Part shown: piece after piece, positions 7,289 through 15,253 of the stretch
Layout of the letters: the number at the start of each line of letters is the position of its first letter
How positions within the stretch are numbered: position 1 is the stretch's first letter
Source: Bryobacteraceae bacterium
GTDB taxonomy: Bacteria; Acidobacteriota; Terriglobia; Bryobacterales; Bryobacteraceae
NCBI GenBank assembly: GCA_030039005.1
Contig: JASHQT010000297.1
Location: forward strand, 1 to 15,852
Length of the DNA: 15,852 nt
Reading direction: 5' to 3'
The notes under the pieces: model-generated
Databases searched by the model: none
What the model was told of the DNA's origin: nothing
Seen by the model: the letters and a program-made list of their open reading frames with translations, nothing else
Translations under genes and position numbers: made by a program

Positions 7289-8915
7289 TTAAGGCTCGGA
7301 GTATTCTGGCGCTGGCGTTCGCTCCGGCTTCTTCTCTCGCTCTTCGGTAAGCGTAGCTTCACTCAGCAGCAAGGTGCTGGCGACGGAGACCGCGTTCTCG
7401 AGCGCCACGCGGACAACCTTAGTCGCATCGATGATCCCCGCCTCGATCAAATCCACGTATTTGCAGGTCGAAGCGTCCAGCCCGCAGTTTCCCTGCCGGA
7501 TCGCATGCGATCCACCACCACTCCGCCATCCAGCGCCGAATTTTCGGCGATCTGCCGCGTGGGCGTTTCGAGCGCGCGTTTGAGAATGCGCAGCCCGGTT
7601 TTTTCATCCTCCTCCGCCTTTGACTCCTCGGCGTCGACCGCATCGATCGCTCGCAACAAAGCCAGGCCGGCGCCAGGCAGGACACCTTCGGCAATGGCCG
7701 CCTTCGTCGCACTAATGGCATCCTCGAAAGCTTCCTTCAGCTTATTGGCTTCGGCCTCGGACGGTGCTCCAACCCGAATCACTGCAACGCCGCCTGTCAA
7801 CTTCGCCAGCCGCTCCTGCAGCTTCTCCTTGTCGTAGTCCGAGGTTGTCTCCTCAATCTGCTTACGAAGCTCTCGACAACGGCCGTCAATTGCCGATTTT
7901 TCCCCAGCCCCCGGACTATGGTCGTTGTGTCTTTATCGATCACCACGCGCTTGGCTTTGCCGAGCTGATTCCTGCTCACGTTTTCCAGTTTGATTCCCAG
8001 CTCTTCAGCAATGAGCTGGCCGCCGGTGAGAATCGCGATATCTTGCAACATGGCCTTACGCCGGTCACCGAATCCCGGAGCTTTTACTGCGGCGCAGGGA
8101 AGGGTTCCGTGGATCTTGTTCAGGACCAGGGTGGCAAGGGCTTCCGCCTCTACGTCCTCGGAAATGATGAGCAATGGTTTACCGGCCTGCACTACCTGCT
8201 CTAAAAGCGGCAGCAGGTCCTTCACATTCGTGATCTTCTTTTCGTGAATCAGGATCAATGGCTCGTCCAGGGCGGCTTCCATCCCTTCCGGATCCGTCAC
8301 AAAGTACGGCGAGATGAAGCCTCGATCAAACTGCATACCCTCGACTATCTCGAGTACCGTTTCTGTAGTCTTGGATTCTTCGACGGTGATGGCCCCTTCG
8401 GCGCCCACCTTTTCGACAGCTTCGGCCACCATGTCGCCGATGGTTGAGTTATTGTGCGCAGAAATCGCTGCGACCTGCGCCTTTTCACGCTTACTTGTCA
8501 CCGGACGGGATAAGGTCCGAAGCGATTCCACCGCCGCCTTGACGCCGCGAGTGAGCCCACGCTTTAAATCGACTGCACTGGCGCCGGCTGTGACGTTCCG
8601 AACTCCCTCGGTCAGAATCGCATGCGCGAGAAGCGTGGCCGTCGTAGTGCCGTCGCCAACGGCTTCGCCAGTCCGTTCGGCCGCCTCACGAAACCATTTG
8701 CGCGCCTAGTTTCTTTTCGGGATCCTTGAGTTCAACTTCTTTGGCGACATTACTCCGTCATCGCAGACGATTGGCCGGCCGAACTTCTTCTAGAATGAGC
8801 CACGCGCGCGGATTTAGGTCCCAGGGGTGACGCGCACGGCGTCGCCGAGAATGTTGGCGCGCCGCAAAATGCTCTGACGCGCATCCGCACGAAATTGAAA
8901 CTGTTTGGCCGGCAT
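7289..8915 (-). pseudogene. groEL: groEL-like chaperonin gene with multiple frameshifts
   Basis: The full length of a GroEL-type chaperonin is recognisable, from ATG at 8915 (MPAKQFQFRADAR, with GGAGG six bases upstream) to a TAA at 7289, but in several frames. Lesions seen: an extra C near 8822 (TLGPK broken); two shifts between SARV and KKFGRPIVCDDGV (about 8775-8800); a one-base loss near 8750; an extra T near 8692 after GAQMV; a missing A near 7905 in a run of A (GKKSAI broken); and a missing A near 7500 (ENCGLD broken). The long middle part is intact: [40 protein letters not shown]. The C-terminus ends in a charged tail with EREKKPE and lacks GGM repeats, so it looks like a secondary chaperonin copy. 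No groES is adjacent. Several lesions are single-base changes in homopolymers, so sequencing error is a real alternative to gene death. Confidence 0.9.
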
Positions 8916-8923
8916 AGTATGCC
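8911..8923. repeat. palindrome over the groEL start codon
   Basis: GGCATA-G-TATGCC is a perfect inverted repeat with one central base. It covers the groEL start codon and the spacer to its Shine-Dalgarno, where a repressor or mRNA fold could act. It does not resemble the CIRCE heat-shock operator. It may be fortuitous. Confidence 0.4.
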
Positions 8924-8928
8924 TCCAC

Positions 8929-8946
8929 GCTTGCCCTGCTGCAAGC
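8929..8946. repeat. hairpin between groEL and the fructose bisphosphatase gene
   Basis: GCTTGC and GCAAGC form a six-base-pair inverted repeat with a six-base loop in the 93-base divergent gap. Its place between two divergent starts suggests an operator or leader hairpin rather than a terminator, since no T-run follows on either strand. Confidence 0.35.
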
Positions 8947-9008
8947 CCGATGCCATGAAAAACCCTATGGAAGATTGGTTGCATTGTTTATTCCGTGAGG
9001 TGGACGCC

Positions 9009-10139
9009 ATGAAACTTACCCTCAGTGTGATCAAGGCCGATATCGGCTCAATCGGCGGCCATGTGGCCCCATCCAAACGGCTGCGAGAGACAATAGAAGC
9101 ATTTATTCGCGATCGAGCGCCGGGTCTGTTGCTGGATCATTACATCAGCCACACTGGCGACGACATCGCCATTCTCATGACACATCGGCGCGGGGAAGCC
9201 GACGAAAAGATCCACAAACTAGCCTGGGATGCATTTCTGGCGGGGACCATAGAAGCGCGGGAAGAAGGGCTGTATGGAGCAGGTCAGGATCTGCTTAAGG
9301 ATTCGTTCTCAGGGAACGTAAAGGGGATGGGCCCGGCTGTGGCGGAGATGGAGATCGAGGAGCGCCCGAACGAGCCGTTTCTGTTCTTCGCAGCGGATAA
9401 GACGGACCCCGGCGCTTATAATCTACCGCTGTACTTAGCTTTCGCGGACGTAATGAACACACCGGGACTCATTCTGTCGCCCGGCATGTCTCGCGGATTC
9501 CGGTTCGTGATCATGGATGTCGACCACACCGAAGGCGATCGCGTCATCGAACTCAATGCGCCGGAAGATTTGTACGACATTGCGGCGCTGCTGCGTGACC
9601 CCGAGCGCTACGTGGTGGAATCCGTCTGGTCGCGTGCGAGCGGCGAGCAATCTGTCGCCGTCGCTACTTCGCGCCTGCATAATATTGCGGGCAAATACAC
9701 CGGCAAGGACGATCCTGTGATGCTGGTGCGCGTCCAGAAGGACTTTCCGGCCACTGGCGAGGTGCTGGCGCCGTTTGCGATCGGCCATTTTGTCGCAGGC
9801 TGCATGAGGGGTTCGCACCAGATGCCCTTGATGCCTGTGACGCTAAATACGGGCATCAGCTATTTCGATGGACCGCCGATCGTGAGCTGCGCCGGATTCT
9901 GTGTCCATAATGGCAAGCTGACAGAGCCAATTGACGGCTTCGCACAGCCGTTGTGGAACACGGTTCGGGAGCATGTGTCGAATAAAGCGATCGACATGCG
10001 CAGACAGGGATTCTTCGGCACCGCGATGTTGCCGATGTCGGAGCTGGAATACACCGGGATCATGGAGAAACTCGCGGTCCTGGACAAGAAGTTCAAGATA
10101 CGGGTTGGCGAGCCTGTACCGGCGCTGGCTTCGCGGTAG
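9009..10139 (+). CDS. fbp: archaeal-type fructose-1,6-bisphosphate aldolase/phosphatase (class V FBPase)
   Basis: A 376-residue enzyme of gluconeogenesis. The family makes fructose-1,6-bisphosphate from triose phosphates and removes the 1-phosphate in one mobile active site. Key residues are present: D11 and H18 (DIGSIGGH), D51-D52 (HTGDD), D130-K131 (FFAADKTDPGAYNLP) and KYTGKDD at 229-235, giving Y230, K233 (the Schiff-base lysine) and D234-D235. These match, one position shifted, the Y229/K232/D233/D234 set known for the Sulfolobus enzyme. The C-terminal part contains LNTGISYFDGPP and RRQGFFGTAMLPMSELEYTG. I chose the ATG at 9009 because the conserved N-terminus begins there and GAGGTG precedes it; upstream in-frame starts add a non-conserved 38-residue leader. 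The polymerase X gene follows 11 bp downstream, so the two are probably co-transcribed. Confidence 0.95.
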   Translation: MKLTLSVIKADIGSIGGHVAPSKRLRETIEAFIRDRAPGLLLDHYISHTGDDIAILMTHRRGEADEKIHKLAWDAFLAGTIEAREEGLYGAGQDLLKDSFSGNVKGMGPAVAEMEIEERPNEPFLFFAADKTDPGAYNLPLYLAFADVMNTPGLILSPGMSRGFRFVIMDVDHTEGDRVIELNAPEDLYDIAALLRDPERYVVESVWSRASGEQSVAVATSRLHNIAGKYTGKDDPVMLVRVQKDFPATGEVLAPFAIGHFVAGCMRGSHQMPLMPVTLNTGISYFDGPPIVSCAGFCVHNGKLTEPIDGFAQPLWNTVREHVSNKAIDMRRQGFFGTAMLPMSELEYTGIMEKLAVLDKKFKIRVGEPVPALASR

Positions 10140-10150
10140 GGCGGCAATCA

Positions 10151-11920
10151 ATGCTCAACGAAGAAATCGCCCGCATCTTCGAACGCATGGCTCGGGTTCT
10201 GGCGTTCAAGGGCGAAGGCCGTTTCCGAATCATGGCGTATGAGCGGGCTGCGGTATCGATCCGGGATCTGGAGGAGGATCTGGCTACCATAGCCAAACAG
10301 GGCGAGCTCGAGGAGATTCCCGGTATTGGGCACGACCTGTCGGAAATGATCGATGAGTACGTTCGCACTCAGAGAATCCAGCGCTATGATCGGGAATGCA
10401 AGGGGATCCCGGAGAGCCTCATCGACCTGATGAGCATCCCGGGGCTTGGTCCAAAGACCCTAGCCTTGCTGCACAAGAAATTCCGCGTCAGTTGTCTGGA
10501 AGATCTGAAGACCTGTCTCGATAAGGCGGCATCGGCGAAACTCAAAGGATTCGGCCAGAAGAAGATCGACAACATCAAGCGTGGCATCGATCTCTGGCTC
10601 GCCAGCCAGAAACGAATGTTGCTGGGCGTAGCTCTCCCGCTGGCCGAGAATCTACTCGCTGAACTGCGCAAGATCAAGCTCATTGAGCGCGCCGAGGCGG
10701 CCGGTTCGCTTCGTCGTCGGAGAGAAACGATCGGCGACGTGGATGTCCTGATTATCTCCAAAGACAATCCGCGCGCGCTTCAGCAGGTCGTGAAATTGCC
10801 ACCGGTAAGGCAAGTGCTCGGTATTGGGGATACAAAGGCGACTGTGATCGTCGAGGGCGGAATCCAAGTGGACATCCGCGCGGTGTCCCGCGAGTCGTAT
10901 GGAGCGGCTTTGCAATATTTTACCGGCTCCAAACAGCACAATGTTCATTTACGAACGTTGGCGCAGAAACGTGGCTTAAAGCTTAATGAATATGGCGTAT
11001 TTCGCGGCAACAAGCGGGTAGGCGGTAAGGATGAAGCGGAGGTTTACGCCCTCATAAACATGCCAGTGATGCCGCCCGAGGTTCGCGAAGACCGCGGTGA
11101 AATCGAGGCAGCGCTCGCCGGACGGCTGCCCAAGCTCATCGAGTTGAAGGATCTGCGTGGCGACCTTCACACGCACAGCTCCTATTCGGACGGAAAGGCC
11201 ACCATCGAAGAAATGGTCGAGCATGCGGCCGAACTCGGCTACGAATACATTGCGCTGACCGATCATTCCCCGTCGCAACGTATCGCGCACGGGCTGGCTC
11301 TCGACCGGCTGGAGCAGAAGATTGAAGAAATCGAAAGCCTTAGAAAGCGTCGGAGGAACCGGTTGCCACGTATCCTGATCGGAGCCGAAGTCGACATCCT
11401 GGCCGATGGCAAGCTGGACTATCCGGACGAGATTCTCGCGCAGCTCGATATCGTCGTCGCCTCGATCCACTCGCTGTTTCGTCACAACAAAGATGAGATC
11501 ACCAGCCGCTTGCTGGACGCGCTCGCAAATCCGAACCTGGACATTCTGGGTCATCCGACCAGCCGGTTGATTGGCGAGCGGGAGCCGTTGGAGCTGGACT
11601 TCGAGCGTGTCCTGGACGCCGCTCGCAAAGCGGGCGTGGCGCTCGAGATCAACGGGTCCATGTACCGGCTGGATCTAAACGATTCGATGGCGCGGGCCGC
11701 CCAGGAAGCAGGCATCCTGCTAGCGATTGGCTCCGATGCCCATAGCACCGCGCAGCTTGATCAGATCCGCTACGGGGTCTTTCAGGCGCGCCGTGGATGG
11801 ATCGAAGCGCGATCGGTCGTCAATACCTGGCCTTGGGTCAAGCTGAGCAGGTGGCTCGATCATCGAACCGGCCGGAAGCCAGGGCAAGCCACGTCGCTTG
11901 CCGTGGCGTCACACGCTTGA
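10151..11920 (+). CDS. polX: DNA polymerase X with C-terminal PHP domain
   Basis: A 589-residue bacterial PolX. The N-terminal 8-kDa-like and helix-hairpin-helix part includes LEEIPGIGHDLSEMI (53-67) and LMSIPGLGPKTLALL (93-107). The polymerase palm shows GSLRRRRETIGDVDVLI (185-201) with catalytic D196 and D198, and the third Asp at D241 in QVDIRAV. The PHP phosphoesterase domain begins near 335 with GDLHTHSSYSDG (337-348), then LTDHS (369-373), GAEVDI (411-416), ASIHS (437-441), GHP (467-469) and GSDAH (527-531), so its metal ligands appear complete. Known members fill short gaps in base-excision repair and have Mn-dependent 3'-5' exonuclease or AP-site activity from the PHP domain. Start ATG at 10151, with a weak GGGCGG-like ribosome site. 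Intact, with no frameshift over 1.77 kb. Confidence 0.96.
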   Translation: MLNEEIARIFERMARVLAFKGEGRFRIMAYERAAVSIRDLEEDLATIAKQGELEEIPGIGHDLSEMIDEYVRTQRIQRYDRECKGIPESLIDLMSIPGLGPKTLALLHKKFRVSCLEDLKTCLDKAASAKLKGFGQKKIDNIKRGIDLWLASQKRMLLGVALPLAENLLAELRKIKLIERAEAAGSLRRRRETIGDVDVLIISKDNPRALQQVVKLPPVRQVLGIGDTKATVIVEGGIQVDIRAVSRESYGAALQYFTGSKQHNVHLRTLAQKRGLKLNEYGVFRGNKRVGGKDEAEVYALINMPVMPPEVREDRGEIEAALAGRLPKLIELKDLRGDLHTHSSYSDGKATIEEMVEHAAELGYEYIALTDHSPSQRIAHGLALDRLEQKIEEIESLRKRRRNRLPRILIGAEVDILADGKLDYPDEILAQLDIVVASIHSLFRHNKDEITSRLLDALANPNLDILGHPTSRLIGEREPLELDFERVLDAARKAGVALEINGSMYRLDLNDSMARAAQEAGILLAIGSDAHSTAQLDQIRYGVFQARRGWIEARSVVNTWPWVKLSRWLDHRTGRKPGQATSLAVASHA

Positions 11921-11959
11921 GTTATTTCGTTTGCAAGTTGACGCGCGATGCTGCGTTCG

Positions 11960-12379
11960 TTAGGACTGCTGCCGATCCTTGTCTACAATCCAGTTCTTGA
12001 GCGGTAGTAGCGCCTGCAGTGTGAAAAGATTTAGCACCGCGAGTACAACGCGATTTCATAGTGCTCCACCGCAACAGCCGACGACACCAGCGTTCCATAT
12101 ACTAGCCGCCGTTGCGGTGCCTCTCACCGTGGCAGCCTTCCTTCAGAATCGCGCCGCCGCCAACGAATCCGAAACCCGTGATGAGTCCCTGAAGCACACG
12201 CGATTGATCGGCGCGATTAGGCTGCACGCCAAGAATCAGTAAGTAACGCAACTTGCGATGCTTAGAAGCGGAACAGTATGGAGGCCCACCGTGTGCGCTT
12301 CTTGTTCACGCTCCCAGCCGATCAGGGCCGCCAGCAAGTAAGTGATTCAGATTTGGCCGATGTTCTTCCAGCTCACCAC
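11960..12379 (-). pseudogene. mgtC/sapB-like gene remnant
   Basis: This fills most of the otherwise gene-free stretch from 11921 to 12411. Translated piecewise on the minus strand it reads as an MgtC-family membrane protein. The pieces in order are VVSWKNIGQI, a TGA, YLLAALIGWEREQEAHTVGL and LLSIASCV; then after a frameshift near 12245 LILGVQPNRADQSRVLQG and LITGFGFVGGGAILKEG; then after another shift near 12130 ATVRGTATAASIWNAGVVG; then a stop, followed by VVLAVLNLFTLQALLPLK. The G-F-x-G-x-G-A-I-L-x-E-G and T-A-A-S-I-W blocks are hallmarks of the family, linked to magnesium limitation and virulence in other bacteria. At least three lesions are present, so no functional product is expected unless they are sequencing errors. 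A possible original start is one of the GTG codons at 12376-12379. Confidence 0.75.
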
Positions 12380-12411
12380 CCAATGATTGAGAAAGTCGAA
12401 CCTCAGGTCCC

Positions 12412-13317
12412 TTAGTGGCCAGCCGGAACATAAACCCTGCCGGCGGCCACTATCTCCGCATTCGGCACCTCAGTAGCGAACCGGACGGATTGGAAGCCGG
12501 CCTTGGTGCCTGGTTTGACCAAGAACGTCGCTACATATTGATGAGAAAGGTGTTCGGCCAATTCCGAAAGATAAGGCGCGAAAGAAACCAGCGGGCCAAA
12601 CCCAAGCATATATGACTCGCCGCCGGTTTCCTCCGCGATTTGCGCCAGGTGATTCTGGCCCCAGTTCATCAGCCAATAACTGTGACCACCATGACCGGCT
12701 GTTGGCGTGTAGATTGCGTAGACAATGACTCCTGCTCGCTGGGCATGTTCAATCGCTGCATCCAAGTAGGGGTCTGTTATTCCTCCGCCGAGCGGATCGA
12801 TGCCGCTGGTCACAAGAACGACTTCATGGCGCGCTGAGCTAGCTGGCCATCGTTTGATCAGATCGCTGAGCGAGAGGAAGGGACTGGGCATCACGCCGGG
12901 ATACCCAAGGGGCAATCGCAGAGCTTTGGCTGCCTTAGGATGGTCGGTAGTTGGGTTTTGCACAACTTCGACCGTGGCATTCCGCATGTAGCCTATCCCA
13001 ATTGCTGTTGTGGCGGGCTGCGTCTCAATGAACTGGCGCAGGTCGTTCAACTGTAATCCCAGAGTCATTCCGGAAGCATCATCGATCAGAATGAAGAACT
13101 CGAGCGCGCGCTGGTCCAGATTACTGACTTGAAGGCGCTCCTTCTTCTCGAATACCATGACATCTCCTTGCTTCAGCACAGGGACCTGCTTGCCGTGGCG
13201 CGCCTCGACGGTCACAATCATCTGAACCGGCACCGGGGTCGATGGCGTGTCTACTCGAGCCGGCAGGAGCAGACCGCTCAATGAGAGGCCTAGCGCTAAC
13301 AGATGTAAGTTGCGCAT
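12412..13317 (-). CDS. secreted VWFA-related protein of the acidobacterial type
   Basis: A 301-residue protein with an N-terminal signal sequence (MRNLHLLALGLSLSGLLLPA). After it comes a beta-rich VQMIVTVEARHG... segment, then a von Willebrand factor A-like domain (about 68-290). The first strand is ALEFFILIDDASGMTLG (71-87), where DDASG stands in the place of the metal-site DxSxS. Later blocks are ARHEVVLVTSGIDPLGGG and AGVIVYAIYTP, followed by LAQIAEETGG. This arrangement is that of the VWFA-related family described from Acidobacteria (TIGR03436 as I recall). The full metal site is not retained, so ligand binding may be metal-independent or altered. Function of the family is unknown; secretion and a protein- or surface-binding role are inference. 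ATG at 13317 with GGGGAGG nine bases upstream. It appears monocistronic. Confidence 0.85.
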   Translation of the reverse strand: MRNLHLLALGLSLSGLLLPARVDTPSTPVPVQMIVTVEARHGKQVPVLKQGDVMVFEKKERLQVSNLDQRALEFFILIDDASGMTLGLQLNDLRQFIETQPATTAIGIGYMRNATVEVVQNPTTDHPKAAKALRLPLGYPGVMPSPFLSLSDLIKRWPASSARHEVVLVTSGIDPLGGGITDPYLDAAIEHAQRAGVIVYAIYTPTAGHGGHSYWLMNWGQNHLAQIAEETGGESYMLGFGPLVSFAPYLSELAEHLSHQYVATFLVKPGTKAGFQSVRFATEVPNAEIVAAGRVYVPAGH

Positions 13318-13387
13318 ATGTGCTTACCTCCCCTTGGAAGGAATTTCAGAAAACATAGAGCATCTAGCGGACCACATCACAGGGACA

Positions 13388-13437
13388 CGCCTGCTAGGCG
13401 CGAAGTGTTTCACTTGCCGCCCACGTGCGTGGACGGC
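13388..13437. repeat. three consecutive inverted repeats in the intergenic region
   Basis: Three hairpin-forming sequences lie almost end to end: CGCCT-GCT-AGGCG (13388-13400), AAGTG-TTT-CACTT (13403-13415) and GCCGCCCACG-TG-CGTGGACGGC (13416-13437, one mismatch). They sit in the 189-base gap between the divergent VWFA gene and the lon-like remnant. They could be operators or a structured leader RNA. No T-run follows, so a simple terminator is unlikely. Confidence 0.5.
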
Positions 13438-13455
13438 GGTGGTTAACTTGCTAAG

Positions 13456-13493
13456 CTGATCTCACTAGCGGAGGCGCCCGAAGGAGAGATCAG
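13456..13493. repeat. 8-bp inverted repeat with 22-base loop
   Basis: CTGATCTC and GAGATCAG are perfect inverted copies. The loop holds a GGCGCC core and CGAAGGA. The right arm overlaps the AAGGAGAG that could have served the lon-like remnant as a ribosome site. Read on the plus strand it would be the last element of the hairpin run just to its left. Confidence 0.45.
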
Positions 13494-13506
13494 GCAATAG
13501 TCGCCC

Positions 13507-13770
13507 ATGTTGACTGCCGAGACGAAATGCTTGGAGCCGCGGGCTCTATTCCAGTGATCCTGCGCAATTCAAATTCAACACCACCGCCGTTGGAGGACCT
13601 TACCCAGTTCGTTGGGCAGGATCGTGCGCCCGAAGCCATCCAATTCGGAGTGGGCATCTCTAGGCAGGGGTTCAATCTCCTCCTGCCGGGACCGGCGGGA
13701 ACCGGCAAGTATCCGAGCGTTCGATCCTTCCTGTCTCGTACGCGAGACTGTCTCTCCGGCCGCATACAAA
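13507..13770 (+). pseudogene. N-terminal remnant of a Lon-like AAA+ protease
   Basis: About 88 codons remain of what should be a protein of several hundred residues. The pieces are MLTAETKCLEPRALFQ; then after a two-base loss near 13555 DPAQFKFNTTAV; then after a shift near 13590 LEDLTQFVGQDRAPEAIQFG, then VGISRQGFNLLLPGPAGTGK with an intact Walker A (GPAGTGK, about 13689-13709), and SVRSFLSRT. This order (D-P-x-Q-F, V-G-Q-x-R-A-x-E-A-I-x-F-G, G-F-N-L-x-x-x-G-P-x-G-T-G-K) is that of the N-terminus of membrane-free Lon-like ATPases. The rest of the ATPase and the protease domain are missing: the similarity stops where the convergent malic enzyme gene ends. It is therefore truncated as well as frameshifted. 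Confidence 0.75.
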
Positions 13771-13772
13771 AA

Positions 13773-15155
13773 TTAGACACGTATCTCGGCGATCACACCC
13801 TCGCGCATCAGCACCCGCAACATGCGCCGCGAGTCCATGATGCGCTGCGTCGCGCTCTCGATGTACTCCTCGCGCGTGCGTGTGAATCTTGCCAATCCGA
13901 GCTCTTGCGCCCTGATCGCTGTCGCTGCGGCGACGCGTGGAACCACTTGCCAATCGGCCATGCTGGGTAGGATTGAATCCTCACTCAGGCCACGCTCCTC
14001 CGCACACTGAGCCAGTTCGACCGCGGCGGCCATGGCCATGTCGTCGCTGATGGTCACTGCTCGCGCATCCAGCGTTCCCCGGAAGATGCCAGGGAAAACC
14101 AGCGAGTTGTTCAGCTGATTCGGGAAATCGCTGCGGCCCGTCGCAACGATCCGAGCACCAGCCGCCTTCGCAGCACACGGCCAGATCTCGGGCTCTGGGT
14201 TTGCACAGGTGAACACGATCGCATTCTTTGCCATGGCTCGGATCCATGCCGGGTCGATCAATTTCGGGTCGGAACGAGCGAAAGCGACGGCCACGTCGGC
14301 CCCTCGGAGCGCTTGCCCGATTCCGCCCGTCACTCGATCCGGGTTGCTTTCCCTGCACACCGCCCACTTGTCGACAAAGTCCGTCTGCCTATCTTCGATG
14401 TCGTGGCGGTCTCTGTGAAGCAGCCCCTGGCTGTCACAAGCTACGATCTGCGCCGGATCGACGCCGTAAGCCTTCAGCAACCGGTAAGATGCGACATTGG
14501 CGGCGCCCATTCCGATCATGGCAATGCGGATGGAGCCAATTTGCTTTCCGACGACCTTTAAGGCGCCGATCAGCCCAGCCAGCAGTGCCGTCGCCGATCC
14601 TTGTTGGTCATCGTGCCAGACGGGAATCGCCATCGTTTTGCGCAGCTCCTCCAGCACGCGGAAGCAGCGGGGCTGTGCGATGTCTTCCAGATTGATCGCG
14701 CCAAAGGCAGGCTCGAGGAGTTGCACGGTGCGCACGAATTCCCTTTTGTCCTGAGTCGCCAGACAGAGCGCCACAGCATCCACCCCGCCTAGGTACTTAA
14801 ACAGCATCGCCTTGCCTTCCATCACGGGAAGACCCGCGTGTGGCCCGATATTTCCGAGGCCGAGAACTCGAGATCCATCCGAGACGACGGCGATCAGATT
14901 GGCCTTATTAGTCAGTTCGTAGACTCTGGAGGGATCCGCTTGAATGGCTCGGCATGGCGCAGCGACGCCGGGAGTGTACCAACATGCAAAGTCGCGCGCG
15001 CCGGAGATCGGACACTTGGGGACGACCTGCATCTTGCCCTGATAGAAAGCATGAAGGCGCAGCGAATCTTGGTCCGGCATACCCGCACGCTCGGCAACCC
15101 CGTCTTGCGTCATTACAGATGTCTTGGCTTCTACCTGAAGAGTCTGCTCTGGCAC
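13773..15155 (-). CDS. malic enzyme (oxaloacetate-decarboxylating malate dehydrogenase)
   Basis: A 460-residue enzyme expected to oxidise malate to pyruvate and CO2 with NAD(P). Catalytic and metal residues are visible: Tyr60 in YTPGV, Lys115 in [14 protein letters not shown] (111-124), Glu157-Asp158 in [12 protein letters not shown] (154-165) and Asp182-Asp183 in [12 protein letters not shown] (179-190). The nucleotide-binding turn is GMGAAN (215-220). Near the end are CANPEPEI and [19 protein letters not shown]. Length fits the short bacterial type without a phosphotransacetylase tail. Cofactor preference cannot be read safely. The GTG at 15155 is the first possible start after an in-frame TAG. 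It has only a close AGAAGG upstream, so the in-frame ATG at 15113 is an alternative. Convergent with the lon-like remnant. Confidence 0.93.
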   Translation of the reverse strand: MPEQTLQVEAKTSVMTQDGVAERAGMPDQDSLRLHAFYQGKMQVVPKCPISGARDFACWYTPGVAAPCRAIQADPSRVYELTNKANLIAVVSDGSRVLGLGNIGPHAGLPVMEGKAMLFKYLGGVDAVALCLATQDKREFVRTVQLLEPAFGAINLEDIAQPRCFRVLEELRKTMAIPVWHDDQQGSATALLAGLIGALKVVGKQIGSIRIAMIGMGAANVASYRLLKAYGVDPAQIVACDSQGLLHRDRHDIEDRQTDFVDKWAVCRESNPDRVTGGIGQALRGADVAVAFARSDPKLIDPAWIRAMAKNAIVFTCANPEPEIWPCAAKAAGARIVATGRSDFPNQLNNSLVFPGIFRGTLDARAVTISDDMAMAAAVELAQCAEERGLSEDSILPSMADWQVVPRVAAATAIRAQELGLARFTRTREEYIESATQRIMDSRRMLRVLMREGVIAEIRV

Positions 15156-15191
15156 GCCCTTCTAATTGCACGTCCACTACCACGGGAAGGC

Positions 15192-15209
15192 GACTTTAGT
15201 GACTTTGGT
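15192..15209. repeat. tandem 9-mer in the gap upstream of the malic enzyme gene
   Basis: GACTTTAGT is followed directly by GACTTTGGT, one mismatch apart. It lies in the 98-base gap between the unknown gene and malic enzyme, about 40 bases before the latter's start, where an activator or repressor could bind. I see no clear promoter in this gap. It may be chance. Confidence 0.3.
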
Positions 15210-15253
15210 CTTGAGTATCTAGCCCCAATCAGTGCGCGGTTTCCCTCAAGGCC

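Noticed and set aside
8916..9008. CIRCE heat-shock operator upstream of groEL
   Set aside because: The TTAGCACTC / GAGTGCTAA arms are not present.
13388..13437. Rho-independent terminator
   Set aside because: The hairpins have no T-run on either strand and lie between divergent gene starts, not after gene ends.
13442..13447. GTTAAC as an integron attC core
   Set aside because: No matching inverse core at a suitable distance and no integrase gene in the window.
13456..13500. Possible glycine riboswitch (CGAAGGAG and TCAGGCAA-like pieces)
   Set aside because: The two conserved boxes are fused without the helix that should lie between them, the leading GGAGAGA box is missing, and no glycine gene follows.
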